From an uncultured Paracoccaceae bacterium (GTDB lineage Bacteria > Pseudomonadota > Alphaproteobacteria > Rhodobacterales > Rhodobacteraceae), in assembly GCA_951812305.1 (NCBI GenBank), contig CATOSB010000004.1, positions 930,001-994,000 on the forward strand: a stretch of DNA of 64,000 nucleotides. The letters are read 5' to 3'. Under the pieces are notes generated by a model. The model ran no database searches and was not told where the DNA came from. It worked only from the letters and a program-made list of their open reading frames with translations. Every line of letters starts with the position of its first letter. Within the stretch, counting starts at the first letter, position 1. The translations under genes and the position numbers were made by a program. Of the stretch, positions 26,507 through 35,074 are shown in pieces.

Positions 26507-27205
26507 ATGGCAAAACTAGGAAAAAGAACCCGCGCCGCACGCGAAGCATTTGCTGGCAAGGACAACGTCACCGTCGAAGAGGCCGTCGATCTGGTGAAGA
26601 CCAACGCCAAGGCAAAGTTCGATGAAACCGTTGAAATCGCGATGGCGCTGGGCGTTGACCCGCGTCACGCCGACCAGATGGTGCGTGGCACGGTCGATCT
26701 GCCAAACGGCACCGGCAAAACGGTACGCGTTGCTGTGTTTGCGCGTGGGCCCAAGGCTGATGAAGCCAAAGAGGCTGGCGCGGATATCGTGGGTGCTGAG
26801 GATCTGATGGAAACCGTTCAGGGCGGCACGATCGAGTTTGATCGCTGCATCGCGACGCCTGATATGATGCCAATCGTGGGTCGTCTGGGTAAAGTCCTTG
26901 GCCCCCGCAACCTGATGCCGAACCCCAAGGTCGGCACCGTGACGATGGATGTCAAAGAGGCTGTCGCCTCCGCCAAGGGCGGTCAGGTGCAGTTCAAGGC
27001 GGAAAAGGCCGGTGTGGTCCATGCCGGCGTCGGCAAGGCGTCGTTTGACAAGGACAAGCTGGTCGAAAACGTCCGTGCGTTCATTGACGCCGTTCAGAAG
27101 GCGAAACCTGCGGGCGCGAAGGGGTCTTACATGAAAAAGATCTCTGTCAGTTCGACGATGGGACCAGGGGTGTCGATCTCGGTGGACAACGCGACCGGGA
27201 ACTGA
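26507..27205 (+). CDS. rplA: Ribosomal protein uL1
   Basis: 232 residues: [15 protein letters not shown], the rRNA-binding [39 protein letters not shown] and the C-terminal [14 protein letters not shown]. uL1 forms the L1 stalk that moves deacylated tRNA and in many bacteria represses its own operon by binding the mRNA. It starts one base after the rplK stop, so the two are cotranslated. The original terminator lies 26 bases downstream and is split by IS4-C. Confidence 0.97.
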   Translation: MAKLGKRTRAAREAFAGKDNVTVEEAVDLVKTNAKAKFDETVEIAMALGVDPRHADQMVRGTVDLPNGTGKTVRVAVFARGPKADEAKEAGADIVGAEDLMETVQGGTIEFDRCIATPDMMPIVGRLGKVLGPRNLMPNPKVGTVTMDVKEAVASAKGGQVQFKAEKAGVVHAGVGKASFDKDKLVENVRAFIDAVQKAKPAGAKGSYMKKISVSSTMGPGVSISVDNATGN

Positions 27206-27249
27206 CGCTGTAAACCAGAACCAATTGAAAGAGCGGGCAGTCAGCCCGC

Positions 27250-28439
27250 CTTACCACCCTTCAATTTAGCCAGACATCCCAGAGCTTGGGGATTTTGGCA
27301 TAACCTGCGAGGCATCGTCGGATAGCACGAAGGCCTGTCTTGAAGAGAGAGCATAAGGACCTTCGGGCTTTTCGAATCCCCTTTTTTCGCCGCGTATTGC
27401 GACGTGGTGCTCTTCGTTTGCTCCGGTTGAAACAGCCCAGTACATGGCGATTGCCAGCACCAAAATGAGGCGGGCCAATCGATCCGGCTTTTTGATCTGG
27501 CTTTGAGTAATTTCAAAGCCCCGGGTTTTGAAGTCGGAGAACATGGCTTCAATTCCCCAACGCATTCCATAATCGAGCACCTTGTACTCGGACGGTGCTG
27601 CATTCATGGCAATAATCCAAGGCTCTTTGTGCCCCTCTTCGTGAAGCACTCCAATGTTGCTAAAGACGCCCGTTCCGTAAAGCTCAGCGTTTACAAGCCC
27701 TTCGGGCATCAGTTGGGCAATTTCGCGCGTCATCATCTCGCCACCCTGATGTTGCAGTGTGATATTTCCCTTCATGCGCAGCCGGTAGTCCCATCCAGCC
27801 TCCTGGCACCATGCGACCAATCGGGCGGTTCCATAAAACCGATCTCCCGCCAGCAACACACGCGCATCCGCCGGGAGCCATGGGCGGACTGCTTCCAAAA
27901 GCTCATGTTGCACGCGCCATCCAATCGGCCCTTTGGTCTGGCGTACACGCCAGGCGACCGGGAGGGCCCGATCCCGCATCCGCACCGATAACATCAAAAC
28001 CTCATGCCCTTCGTTGAGCTTGCTTTGATCAAGGGCCACCACAATCGTTTCTCCGGCCTCACACTGGCGGCGGAAAATTTCACCAACATAGGCCTGCATG
28101 ATCTCATCAGTATCGATGTGAGGATTGCCCAGAACCCGCGAAATGTATTGATAGCGGTGGTCCACAGAGCCGATATCGCGGGGCAGAGCAGCCGCATTTT
28201 CCATCAGATTGACGCTGCGCGTGTTCAAAATCACGCTTGCTATGATGCACAATCCCTCCCGGCGCGACTTGTGATACCCGAGCAAGCGGTCCTGAAAATC
28301 CGCCTCAACCTTCGAATAAAGCTCTGAAAAACAAACATTTCCCAACAAACCAGCCTCCAATATCAGCAGTGGAGACTCCTTGAATCACACAGATCAGACA
28401 AACGTCAAATCAGATCCGGAAATTTTGAAGGGTGGTAAG
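27250..28439 (-). mobile_element. IS4-family insertion sequence, copy C
   Basis: 1190 bp with perfect 10-base duplication GTCAGCCCGC (27240-27249 and 28440-28449). Inserted into the intrinsic terminator following rplA. Confidence 0.96.
27266..28360 (-). CDS. IS4-family transposase, copy C
   Basis: 364 residues, same protein as copies A and B, catalytic residues intact. Confidence 0.95.
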   Translation of the reverse strand: MEAGLLGNVCFSELYSKVEADFQDRLLGYHKSRREGLCIIASVILNTRSVNLMENAAALPRDIGSVDHRYQYISRVLGNPHIDTDEIMQAYVGEIFRRQCEAGETIVVALDQSKLNEGHEVLMLSVRMRDRALPVAWRVRQTKGPIGWRVQHELLEAVRPWLPADARVLLAGDRFYGTARLVAWCQEAGWDYRLRMKGNITLQHQGGEMMTREIAQLMPEGLVNAELYGTGVFSNIGVLHEEGHKEPWIIAMNAAPSEYKVLDYGMRWGIEAMFSDFKTRGFEITQSQIKKPDRLARLILVLAIAMYWAVSTGANEEHHVAIRGEKRGFEKPEGPYALSSRQAFVLSDDASQVMPKSPSSGMSG

Positions 28440-29020
28440 GTCAGCCCGCTCTTTTTTTTGTTCAGCGTGTCCTGAATTTTTTAGCTTAACCTGAGTTCTG
28501 GATAAGCGCTATATCTGGTATTCGACCTGCCTGATTGTTTCCGGCACGGTTATGGGTCCCATTTTAACTTTGGTTTTCCCGAGCATATAGGCTGCGACAC
28601 ACGAGATGAGGTGTACGAATGCGTTGGCAGGCGATCTGTGTCGAGTGTGTTCCAGTCCCATGCTGGTTTTCAACTTATCGAACAGAGTTTCGATGATGAA
28701 CCGCCTTCGCAACAGGATTTTGTTCAGGATTGGCAGGAGATAGTTTTTCATGTTGCGGCGAATGCCGGTGACGAGGTGGAGCCCACGCTGCCAGAGCCGT
28801 TGGAAGAGGGATTTGGAGATATAGCCCTTATCAGCAAATATTTTGCCTTCGAGGCCCGCGATCATGGCTTCAAACGGCTTTCGATCATCGACATTACCTG
28901 CCGTGATTTTGACGGCCATGATCTCCCCCTTGTTGTTGATGATTAGATGCAGTTTGAAGCCAAAGAACCAGCCCATTGTGCTGCGACCGCGCTTTGCCAG
29001 CCCCTTGAAGACCTTGTTTC

Positions 29021-30621
29021 GTAACTCCCAAGCACCCTGTCCGATAGGGTTGCGGGGTTTTGTTCCGTCAGAGCCGTGCGATGATCTGAGGTGGTGACAG
29101 GGTCAGGATTTCCAGGATGTTGAACCGGTGTTTTCTGGCCGTCGAGATGACGGACCTGATGTCGGCGAAGACCCGCGCGCCCTCGAGGGTGCGGAAGGTG
29201 CCCGAGATTTTCATGCGCAGCTTCATCATGCGCAGGTCCTGTTCGGCCTGATTGTTTGTGAATGGGACCGCGAAGTCGGCGATGAATCGCAAAACGTCAT
29301 CGCGGTAGTCACGCAGGCGGAGGAGCAGGTTGTGGCCTGGCCGCCTGGCTTTTCGGCCGCGGGTGCCGGGGCTTTTGGCCAGCGGGGGCTGGCGTTCGTG
29401 GAAGGCGAGCCCCTTGGCGAGGATCGCCATGTATCTGGTGACTATACCCTGGCGAACCAGTTCCGGGAGTTCGGTCTCGCCTTGATCCTGAGCCGCGCAT
29501 CTGAGCTGATTGGCGCTATGAAGCACTGCGCTCATCTCCGTCGCCCAAGGCTCTTTTTCGATCTCTTCGATGGCCTTGAGTTCGCGCAAGTGATGCGCCC
29601 CGCAGAGGGCGTGGGCGTCCACTCCGCTCATATGGGCGTAGTAGGGTTTCCAGTGATCATGAATGATCGTCCCGCCGGTCAGGAAGGTTGGAACAGCACC
29701 GCGTTTGGCGCTGATGCGGTAATGGGTGAAGGCGGTATCGCAGATCGTGTGCAGCCAGTGCAGCTTGCCGGCAACACGAAGTCCGGTCTCGTCCAGATGC
29801 CGAACGCCGCCTTCGGCAAGCCGGGCGAGAATGTGTTCAACCACGACACCCATCTTATTTGCCGCGCCGCGCGTCCAGTTGGTCACGCTGGCCGCGCACA
29901 AGCTGGTGGCCCCAAACAGGTCGCGCATAAGCTGGCAGACCCGATCCTCGGGTATCAGCTGCTGAACATTGCAATAGACCGCCACTGCCCGCATGCGCGT
30001 GCCATATTGCACATGCGCGGCCACGCCATCGGGAAAGCCAGCCGTCGTCGTGGCTCGACAATGGTCGCAACAATAAACCGCCGCCTGATGCTCGGTGACC
30101 TCCAGGCGTGGCGCAGGCAAGTCGAACACCTGACGCTTCTCGATCCCTTTCACCATCTCCGCCGTCAGGGCGCTCTGACAGGCGCTGCAATGCGTCGCCT
30201 CATGCCGTTCGACAAAGTCGGGTGTTGACGTCTGGCGCAGGGTGTCGCCCCGGTGGCCAACTTGGCCGCCACTTTTCTTTCCGGATTTGCCACGCAGGCT
30301 GCGCGGGGCTGGCTTCTTCAGGCCATCACTTGAAGGGGGCTTGCTGCTATTGCTGCTGTTCTTGGCCAACTGTCGGCGCAGGTCCGTGATCTCTTCCGCC
30401 ATGCTCGCCAACGCAGCTTCAAGCTCAGCGATCCGACGCAGAGCCGTGGCGAGAAGTTGTTCAAGGGCGGCAACCTGATCCATCCCACCACTGATTCAGA
30501 GAAATCAACCCGGCGCCACAGAATTCAGACAAGAAAGAAAAAAAACACGCGCAAAATGGCAAATTCGACTCACCATAAAACTGACAATAACACTCAAACG
30601 TGGGGGGTGCTTGGGAGTTAC
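29021..30621 (-). mobile_element. IS66-family insertion sequence, copy B
   Basis: 1601 bp with perfect 8-base duplication CTTGTTTC (29013-29020 and 30622-30629). Nested in the IS982 transposase gene. Apart from the A-run length, no difference from copy A was noticed. Confidence 0.96.
29068..30483 (-). CDS. IS66-family transposase, copy B
   Basis: 471 residues, same protein as copy A, intact. Confidence 0.95.
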   Translation of the reverse strand: MDQVAALEQLLATALRRIAELEAALASMAEEITDLRRQLAKNSSNSSKPPSSDGLKKPAPRSLRGKSGKKSGGQVGHRGDTLRQTSTPDFVERHEATHCSACQSALTAEMVKGIEKRQVFDLPAPRLEVTEHQAAVYCCDHCRATTTAGFPDGVAAHVQYGTRMRAVAVYCNVQQLIPEDRVCQLMRDLFGATSLCAASVTNWTRGAANKMGVVVEHILARLAEGGVRHLDETGLRVAGKLHWLHTICDTAFTHYRISAKRGAVPTFLTGGTIIHDHWKPYYAHMSGVDAHALCGAHHLRELKAIEEIEKEPWATEMSAVLHSANQLRCAAQDQGETELPELVRQGIVTRYMAILAKGLAFHERQPPLAKSPGTRGRKARRPGHNLLLRLRDYRDDVLRFIADFAVPFTNNQAEQDLRMMKLRMKISGTFRTLEGARVFADIRSVISTARKHRFNILEILTLSPPQIIARL

Positions 30622-31139
30622 CTTGTTTCGATTAATGCGGGCATTGTGGCAGACCGCGAGCTTAGTGCTGTCGGCAAAATAGACGCCGGTTTTTTCACCG
30701 CTGAAGCAGTGCAGCAGTATGCAAAACGGCACCATTAATCTTGGCATGAGGCTGACAAACCGACCATAGCTCGGGAGGTTGCCAAAGCAGTCACGGTATT
30801 TCTGCTCAACGCCATAAATCCAATAATGTTTGAAGTCCTTGAACGGCGACAAGTGAAACAAGACCATGATGAACAGGCTCTCCCCCAGGGTCAGCTTGCC
30901 GGCGCGAAGCCTCTGACGACCCGAGGGGATCAACCGGTGGCGCTCCCAGTCCTCGTAGGTTTTTGCAAAATCATCGAGACAGACAAAAAGTGCGGTGTTA
31001 GTGATCGACATGAGTGGCGGTCCATATTGTGTCGCTTTTGAACCTTGAATCATGGGGCAACGTACCTGGAAACCCCTCTCACCCCATACTAATCACGGGG
31101 GCATTCAGGCTGGTCAACACGGGGCAAAAGGTGCGCGCC

Positions 31140-31580
31140 ATGGAGAACAACTTCCCAATCAACGAAGATCTCGCTTATGAGAAGATCCGGGACCTCATGT
31201 TCGACATGATGGAAGAGGACCCCAACCGTTTCTACGCCCTCACGGATAAGCTCAATGAACTGGCTGCGCTCCCTAAAAGAACCATGACACTTGTGCTCGA
31301 TCTGATGGCTGCCACTCCCTTTCAGGTGATCATCCCGAAACACGTACGGAAAAATGACCCTGATACATTCAAAGCAGATCACGAAACCGTTTCAAATGTT
31401 CTATTTCTTGGAGAGTTTGGCGGAATTGCCGTTGAACTGGAGCCAAATGAGGCTTTGAGAGAACCGAGGATCATTTCCATAACAATGGTGGAAATCCCTC
31501 ATCGCAACCCTCTGCGAAAAAGGGTCAACGAGTATCGTAAAAAACGAATCAAAAAACTACGAAAAAATTCTGTCGAGTAG
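31140..31580 (+). CDS. Unknown 146-residue protein, probable passenger of the IS982 element
   Basis: Starts MENNFPINEDLAYEKIRDLM with AAAGG eight bases upstream of the ATG. It is not a shadow of any gene and codes for a charged, soluble-looking protein: an acidic helical first third (DMMEEDPNRFYALTDKLNEL), a middle part with MAATPFQVIIPKHVRKNDP and FLGEFGGIAVELEPNEAL, and a very basic tail (RKRVNEYRKKRIKKLRKN). No signal peptide or membrane segment. The base composition is more AT-rich than that of the ribosomal genes around it. It lies inside the inferred ends of the IS982 element, divergent from the transposase. I do not recognise a family; the basic tail would suit nucleic-acid binding, which is only a guess. 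Confidence 0.6.
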   Translation: MENNFPINEDLAYEKIRDLMFDMMEEDPNRFYALTDKLNELAALPKRTMTLVLDLMAATPFQVIIPKHVRKNDPDTFKADHETVSNVLFLGEFGGIAVELEPNEALREPRIISITMVEIPHRNPLRKRVNEYRKKRIKKLRKNSVE

Positions 31581-31766
31581 TGCACTGGTGACGCCAACGT
31601 CTTATCCAGAATCGGGGTTAGCTTAACCCCCAGAAATACTGACTTGCGGCCAATTATTTAACAAAATTCCGCCATGCGTGTGCCGAACCGCCTTGTTAAC
31701 TGACGACCAGAAAACCGGAAATCGGTCAGCGTATTCCAACAACAAGATTGGATACATGAGGTAACT

Positions 31767-32861
31767 GTGCCAACGACGTTCAATGTCATATCGCTTGGGA
31801 TTCTGCCGGATATTGATCCGACGGATGGCAATATATTAGCTGAAAATGCGGCCGCGCTCGTTGGCATGACATTCGGCGGCGTCAACGATTCACTGGTCAA
31901 CGACTTTGTGTCTTTTTCACCGGGAAGCACCGGATTCGACGGTGGTGTCGTCGGGACATACGACCAGTCCAACACGCCATCAGAGGCGTTTTCGATTGAC
32001 GGCGGTCCTGATCAGATCTTTGACAGCGCCGCGCGCTATTTCGCGACCATAACCTATATCGACGGGACGACCGACTCTATCGAGGTGGTCATATTTCAGG
32101 ACACATCCGGCGCAACCTATCTGGCGCCTGACACAACGCAAAACGCAAATCAGGACGCGCTGGAACTTGCGGCAATCCGGTCGATTTCACTGGATGGCGT
32201 TTCCTTCGCCTCAACGAATGGTTTGGTCGCGGATCGCAATGCATTTGAGTTCGTGACCTGCTTCACACCCGGTGTTCGAATTGCGGTCCCCGGTGGCGAG
32301 ACGCCGATTGAGGACCTGTCGGTTGGCGATCTGGTCAGAACGCGTGACGACGGTGCACAGGCGATCAGGTGGATCGGACGGGTAACGCGTTGTACAGGCG
32401 GTGCGCTGACACCGATCCGAATTTACGCCGGATCTCTTGGCAACGGGTTGCCCAGACGTGACATTCTGGTGTCGCAACAGCACCGTATGCTCGCGTCGTC
32501 CAAAATTGTAAAACGCGTGACGGGCGCGTGTGAAATCCTGCTGGCCGCGAAAAAGCTGTTATGTGTGCCCGGCGTTGAACTGGCCGAAGATCTGCCCGAG
32601 GTGACGTATATTCATTGGTTGCTGGACCGGCATGAGATTATTTATGCCGATGGCGCACCAACGGAGTCCTTGTATCTTGGCCCACAGGCGGAACGCGCGG
32701 TGGGACAAGAGGCGATGCGCGAGATTAGGAACCTGTTTCCGGAAATCGTGCCACAGGCCCTCCAGCTTGCCCGCATGGTGCCAATGGGAGAAGCGCTGGG
32801 CCAAATGGTCTATCGGCACTGGAAGAACCAGCAGCCAATGTTACAGACCTTCGCCCAGTAA
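31767..32861 (+). CDS. Hint-domain (hedgehog/intein) protein
   Basis: 364 residues from GTG 31767 with ATGAGG upstream. The N-terminal ~160 residues are a beta-like domain without signal peptide (TFNVISLGILPDIDPTDGN, VVGTYDQSNTPSEAFSIDGG, ATITYIDGTTDSIEVVIF). The Hint domain begins at Cys165 (TCFTPGVRIAVPGGETPIEDL) and shows the standard rhodobacterial blocks SVGDLVRTRDDGAQAIRWIG, IRIYAGSLGNG, LVSQQHRML (His239) and TYIHWLLDRHEIIYADGAPTESL. It differs from the Hint protein at 7419, whose active-site block is TADHGMV and which has an acyltransferase partner. It sits between rplA and rplJ, a place with no such gene in the usual operon. Function unknown. Confidence 0.88.
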   Translation: MPTTFNVISLGILPDIDPTDGNILAENAAALVGMTFGGVNDSLVNDFVSFSPGSTGFDGGVVGTYDQSNTPSEAFSIDGGPDQIFDSAARYFATITYIDGTTDSIEVVIFQDTSGATYLAPDTTQNANQDALELAAIRSISLDGVSFASTNGLVADRNAFEFVTCFTPGVRIAVPGGETPIEDLSVGDLVRTRDDGAQAIRWIGRVTRCTGGALTPIRIYAGSLGNGLPRRDILVSQQHRMLASSKIVKRVTGACEILLAAKKLLCVPGVELAEDLPEVTYIHWLLDRHEIIYADGAPTESLYLGPQAERAVGQEAMREIRNLFPEIVPQALQLARMVPMGEALGQMVYRHWKNQQPMLQTFAQ

Positions 32862-33219
32862 GGACATCCGACGCTGTTGCTCACATCCTAAGGCGTAACT
32901 CGTCAGCTTGCCCGAATGCGGCGATCACGGTTCAATAACTTGCGCATTTGATTTCGCTTGGCAAATTTCTGAAATCGCTGTAAGGCCCAGTCCTCGGCCT
33001 TCGTGCTTGAGTCGCGAATGCCGTATTCGTCCAAGACGGTGGGTGGCATGTGCCATAAATCCTGCCTGAGACGGGGAAAGAACAGTTTCTTTTGAACAGC
33101 CGTTTTCGCGGCTCTTCAGGGCGATTGAACAGCACCCTCTCCACGGACCCGATGTCGGGACGCGAGTTCCGGCAAAACTGAGCCGGAGGGTTAAACCCCT
33201 CCATAACTGGAGTGAAACT
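32862..33219 (+). promoter_or_regulatory. Gap before rplJ with possible ribosomal-protein leader
   Basis: 358 bases without a convincing gene. Two hairpins lie near rplJ: AGCCG/CGGCT (33098-33113) and GGAGGG-TTAAAC-CCCTCC (33185-33202), the second ending 17 bases before the GTG start. Bacterial rplJL mRNAs commonly have an L10-binding leader in this place; whether this is one needs a covariance search (Rfam L10_leader). Confidence 0.45.
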
Positions 33220-33738
33220 GTGGATAGAGCCCAGAAAGAGAAAGTGGTCGACGAACTCGGCCAGATCTTTGAAAGCTCTGGCGTTGTGGTCGTTGCCCAT
33301 TACGCAGGTCTGACAGTTGCCGAGATGCAGGATTTGCGGGGTCGTATGCGCGACGCCGGTGGATCCGTACGCGTCGCCAAGAACAGGCTCGCCAAAATCG
33401 CCCTTGAAGGTAAAGAGAACGCAAGTATCGCTGACCTTCTGAACGGGATGACCGTTCTTGCCTATTCCGAAGATCCCGTGGCTGCGGCCAAGGTCATGGA
33501 AGGCTATGCCAAGGATAATTCCAAACTGGAAATCCTCGGTGGTGCCATGGGTGAGACCGCGTTGGACCGGGCCGGTGTCAAGGCAGTGTCCGCAATGCCG
33601 TCGCGCGAGGAGCTTATTGCCTCCATCGTCGGCTGCATCGGTGCACCTGCTGCAAACATCGCCGGGGCCATTGGCGCACCTGCTTCAAACATCGCTTCGA
33701 TCCTGTCCTCAATCGAGGAAAAGGCCGAAGCGGCATAG
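33220..33738 (+). CDS. rplJ: Ribosomal protein uL10
   Basis: 172 residues from GTG 33220 ([18 protein letters not shown]), with TGGAG eight bases upstream. Features: [35 protein letters not shown], then the C-terminal helix that anchors bL12 dimers ([25 protein letters not shown]). uL10 forms the stalk base and in many bacteria represses rplJL translation. Next gene rplL begins 68 bases later. The alanine/isoleucine repeat [21 protein letters not shown] near the end is normal for alphaproteobacterial uL10. Confidence 0.97.
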   Translation: MDRAQKEKVVDELGQIFESSGVVVVAHYAGLTVAEMQDLRGRMRDAGGSVRVAKNRLAKIALEGKENASIADLLNGMTVLAYSEDPVAAAKVMEGYAKDNSKLEILGGAMGETALDRAGVKAVSAMPSREELIASIVGCIGAPAANIAGAIGAPASNIASILSSIEEKAEAA

Positions 33739-33806
33739 GCAACTTACGATCTGCGTGGCGGTGAACCCGCGACGTTGGAACACATGAATGGAAACGGAAA
33801 AAGCAA

Positions 33807-34190
33807 ATGGCTGATCTGAAGAAACTGGCTGAGAGCATCGTGGGTCTGACCCTTCTCGAAGCACAAGAACTGAAAACCATCCTCAAGGATGAATACGGCA
33901 TCGAGCCCGCTGCTGGCGGCGCTGTGATGATGGCGGGTCCGGCTGGCGGCGACGCTGGCGGTGAGGCTGCTGAAGAGCAGACCGAATTCGACGTAATCCT
34001 GAAATCGGCAGGTGCCTCCAAGATCAACGTGATCAAGGAAGTCCGTTCGATCACCGGTCTGGGCCTGAAAGAAGCCAAAGACCTGGTCGAAGCGGGTGGC
34101 AAGGCCGTCAAGGAAGGCGCCTCTAAAGACGAAGCTGAAGAGATCAAAGGCAAGCTGGAAGCAGCTGGTGCCGAAGTCGAACTCAAGTAA
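33807..34190 (+). CDS. rplL: Ribosomal protein bL12
   Basis: 127 residues: [19 protein letters not shown] (dimerising N-terminal domain), an Ala/Gly-rich hinge near residues 35-52, and the factor-binding C-terminal domain ([36 protein letters not shown]). It recruits translational GTPases. Followed by an intrinsic terminator. In related genomes rpoB follows within a few hundred bases; here 2.5 kb with two other genes intervenes. Confidence 0.97.
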   Translation: MADLKKLAESIVGLTLLEAQELKTILKDEYGIEPAAGGAVMMAGPAGGDAGGEAAEEQTEFDVILKSAGASKINVIKEVRSITGLGLKEAKDLVEAGGKAVKEGASKDEAEEIKGKLEAAGAEVELK

Positions 34191-34211
34191 TCGACACTGT
34201 CGTGTTGAAAG

Positions 34212-34243
34212 AAAGGCCGGGTATTTTTGCCTGGCCTTTTTTT
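34212..34243 (+). terminator. Intrinsic terminator after rplL
   Basis: AAAGGCCGGG ... CCTGGCCTTT with a loop around TATTTTTG (one G-T pair), running into a seven-T tail, 21 bases after the rplL stop. It would end the rplJL transcript, making rpoB dependent on its own promoter or on partial read-through. Confidence 0.8.
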
Positions 34244-34358
34244 GTCGGATTTGCGGGCAAAACTGACGTTGGCGCGGTATAGACGCTCGTTTCGAATTTC
34301 GGATTTGACTTGTTGCTTTCTGAAAAAAAAATGGCCAACACCGACCATTGGGCAATTC

Positions 34359-34823
34359 TTAGTTCGGCGTCTCTGGCCATTCCGGCCCGTCCGTGATCCG
34401 CTCCTTCAATTGATCGAAGGGCCGCAAGCAAGTTACTTCTACATGGGCTGGGAACCGTTCGCCAAGGATCAGGGAGCCGTCGCTAATTTTCGCCTCGAAG
34501 GAATATCCAAACTCATCCTGAACAATCGGCCCATTTCGAAATATATCCCAATCTTCGTCGCCAAGAGAAATTCGGCTCGCAAATATCCCTGTAATGCCTC
34601 CGTCATCTTCGCGAATTAGATTGATCGAAAAAAAGGTCACATAGGCGGCTTCTTTTTTGTAGATACCAAAGCCCGAAGAGTCGCATTCACCAGCTATCTC
34701 AACGACTTCAATTCCGAGCGTCACAATAGCGCGACCAGGATTCGTCGCGGGGTCTTGCCCGAATGCAAGATGTGGCAAAATGATCGCGAAAAACACTGCC
34801 GAAGCTGATGAAAGCAGGCGCAT
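34359..34823 (-). CDS. Small secreted protein of unknown function
   Basis: 154 residues with a clear signal peptide (MRLLSSASAVFFAIILPHLAFG, cleavage near residue 22). The mature part is beta-like (RAIVTLGIEVVEIAGECD, AAYVTFFSINLI) with two cysteines (ECDSS and VTCLRP) that could form a disulfide, and an acidic C-terminus. No family recognised. It is on the minus strand between rplL and an MFS gene, both on the plus strand, and so is probably an insertion in the ancestral rplL-rpoB spacing. Confidence 0.6.
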   Translation of the reverse strand: MRLLSSASAVFFAIILPHLAFGQDPATNPGRAIVTLGIEVVEIAGECDSSGFGIYKKEAAYVTFFSINLIREDDGGITGIFASRISLGDEDWDIFRNGPIVQDEFGYSFEAKISDGSLILGERFPAHVEVTCLRPFDQLKERITDGPEWPETPN

Positions 34824-35074
34824 CTGTAGCCCTCAAGCGCGTCTTGGTAAGATCGAAACAGAGTAAGCGTGGAGCACTGTTCCTGTCAAAGTTCCACGAC
34901 TTAGATTCGCCCATAAGGCAGGAAGGACGGCATTGAGGGATGCATGGGTTTTCTCGAGTGATCAAACTCTAGCTGATCAGGATATGTCTTCTGCGGTACT
35001 GCGAGGTTTCGGGGTGGCAAATAAATTGGTAGGGACCAAATTCGGTGACCCATTTGCGAAGCCCGAAAGGTCCC

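Larger units (their letters stand above)
27231..28459 (+). terminator. rplA terminator, split in its loop by IS4-C
   Basis: Joining 27231-27249 to 28450-28459 gives GAGCGGGC-AGTCA-GCCCGCTC followed by eight T: an 8-base stem, 5-base loop, intrinsic terminator. IS4-C with a 10-base duplication of GTCAGCCCGC separates the 5' stem and one copy of the 3' stem from the T-run. The left remnant keeps a 7-base stem (GCGGGC/GCCCGC region) but has no T-run; the right remnant has the T-run and half a stem. Confidence 0.85.
28509..31011 (-). pseudogene. IS982-family transposase, split by IS66-B
   Basis: Pieces 31011-30622 and 29012-28509 join at the codons [17 protein letters not shown] to make 297 residues, full length for IS982. 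DDE residues: Asp in [11 protein letters not shown], Asp in IFADKGYISKS, Glu in RRFIIETLFDKLKTS. The join uses one copy of the CTTGTTTC duplication and keeps frame, so the gene was intact until IS66-B arrived. This IS cannot now move without help. Confidence 0.9.
28489..31618 (-). mobile_element. IS982-family element, interrupted by IS66-B and probably carrying a passenger gene
   Basis: The left end ACCTGAGTTCTGGATAAG and the complement of the right end ACCCCGATTCTGGATAAG match at 14 of 18 bases, with 11 contiguous. The flanks share TAGCTTA (28482-28488 and 31619-31625), a 7-base duplication suited to the family (the direct match can be stretched to 11 bases if the edges are moved). Without IS66-B and its 8-base duplication the element is ~1521 bp, about 500 bp longer than a normal IS982, because a separate ORF (31140-31580) lies between the transposase start and the right end. 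I found no better right end closer to the transposase. Confidence 0.68.

Noticed and set aside
28489..28508. Treating the 11-base direct match TTAGCTTAACC as the IS982 duplication
   Set aside because: Part of it (ACC) belongs to the inverted repeat of the element; a 7-base TAGCTTA duplication with ACC ends fits both ends better.
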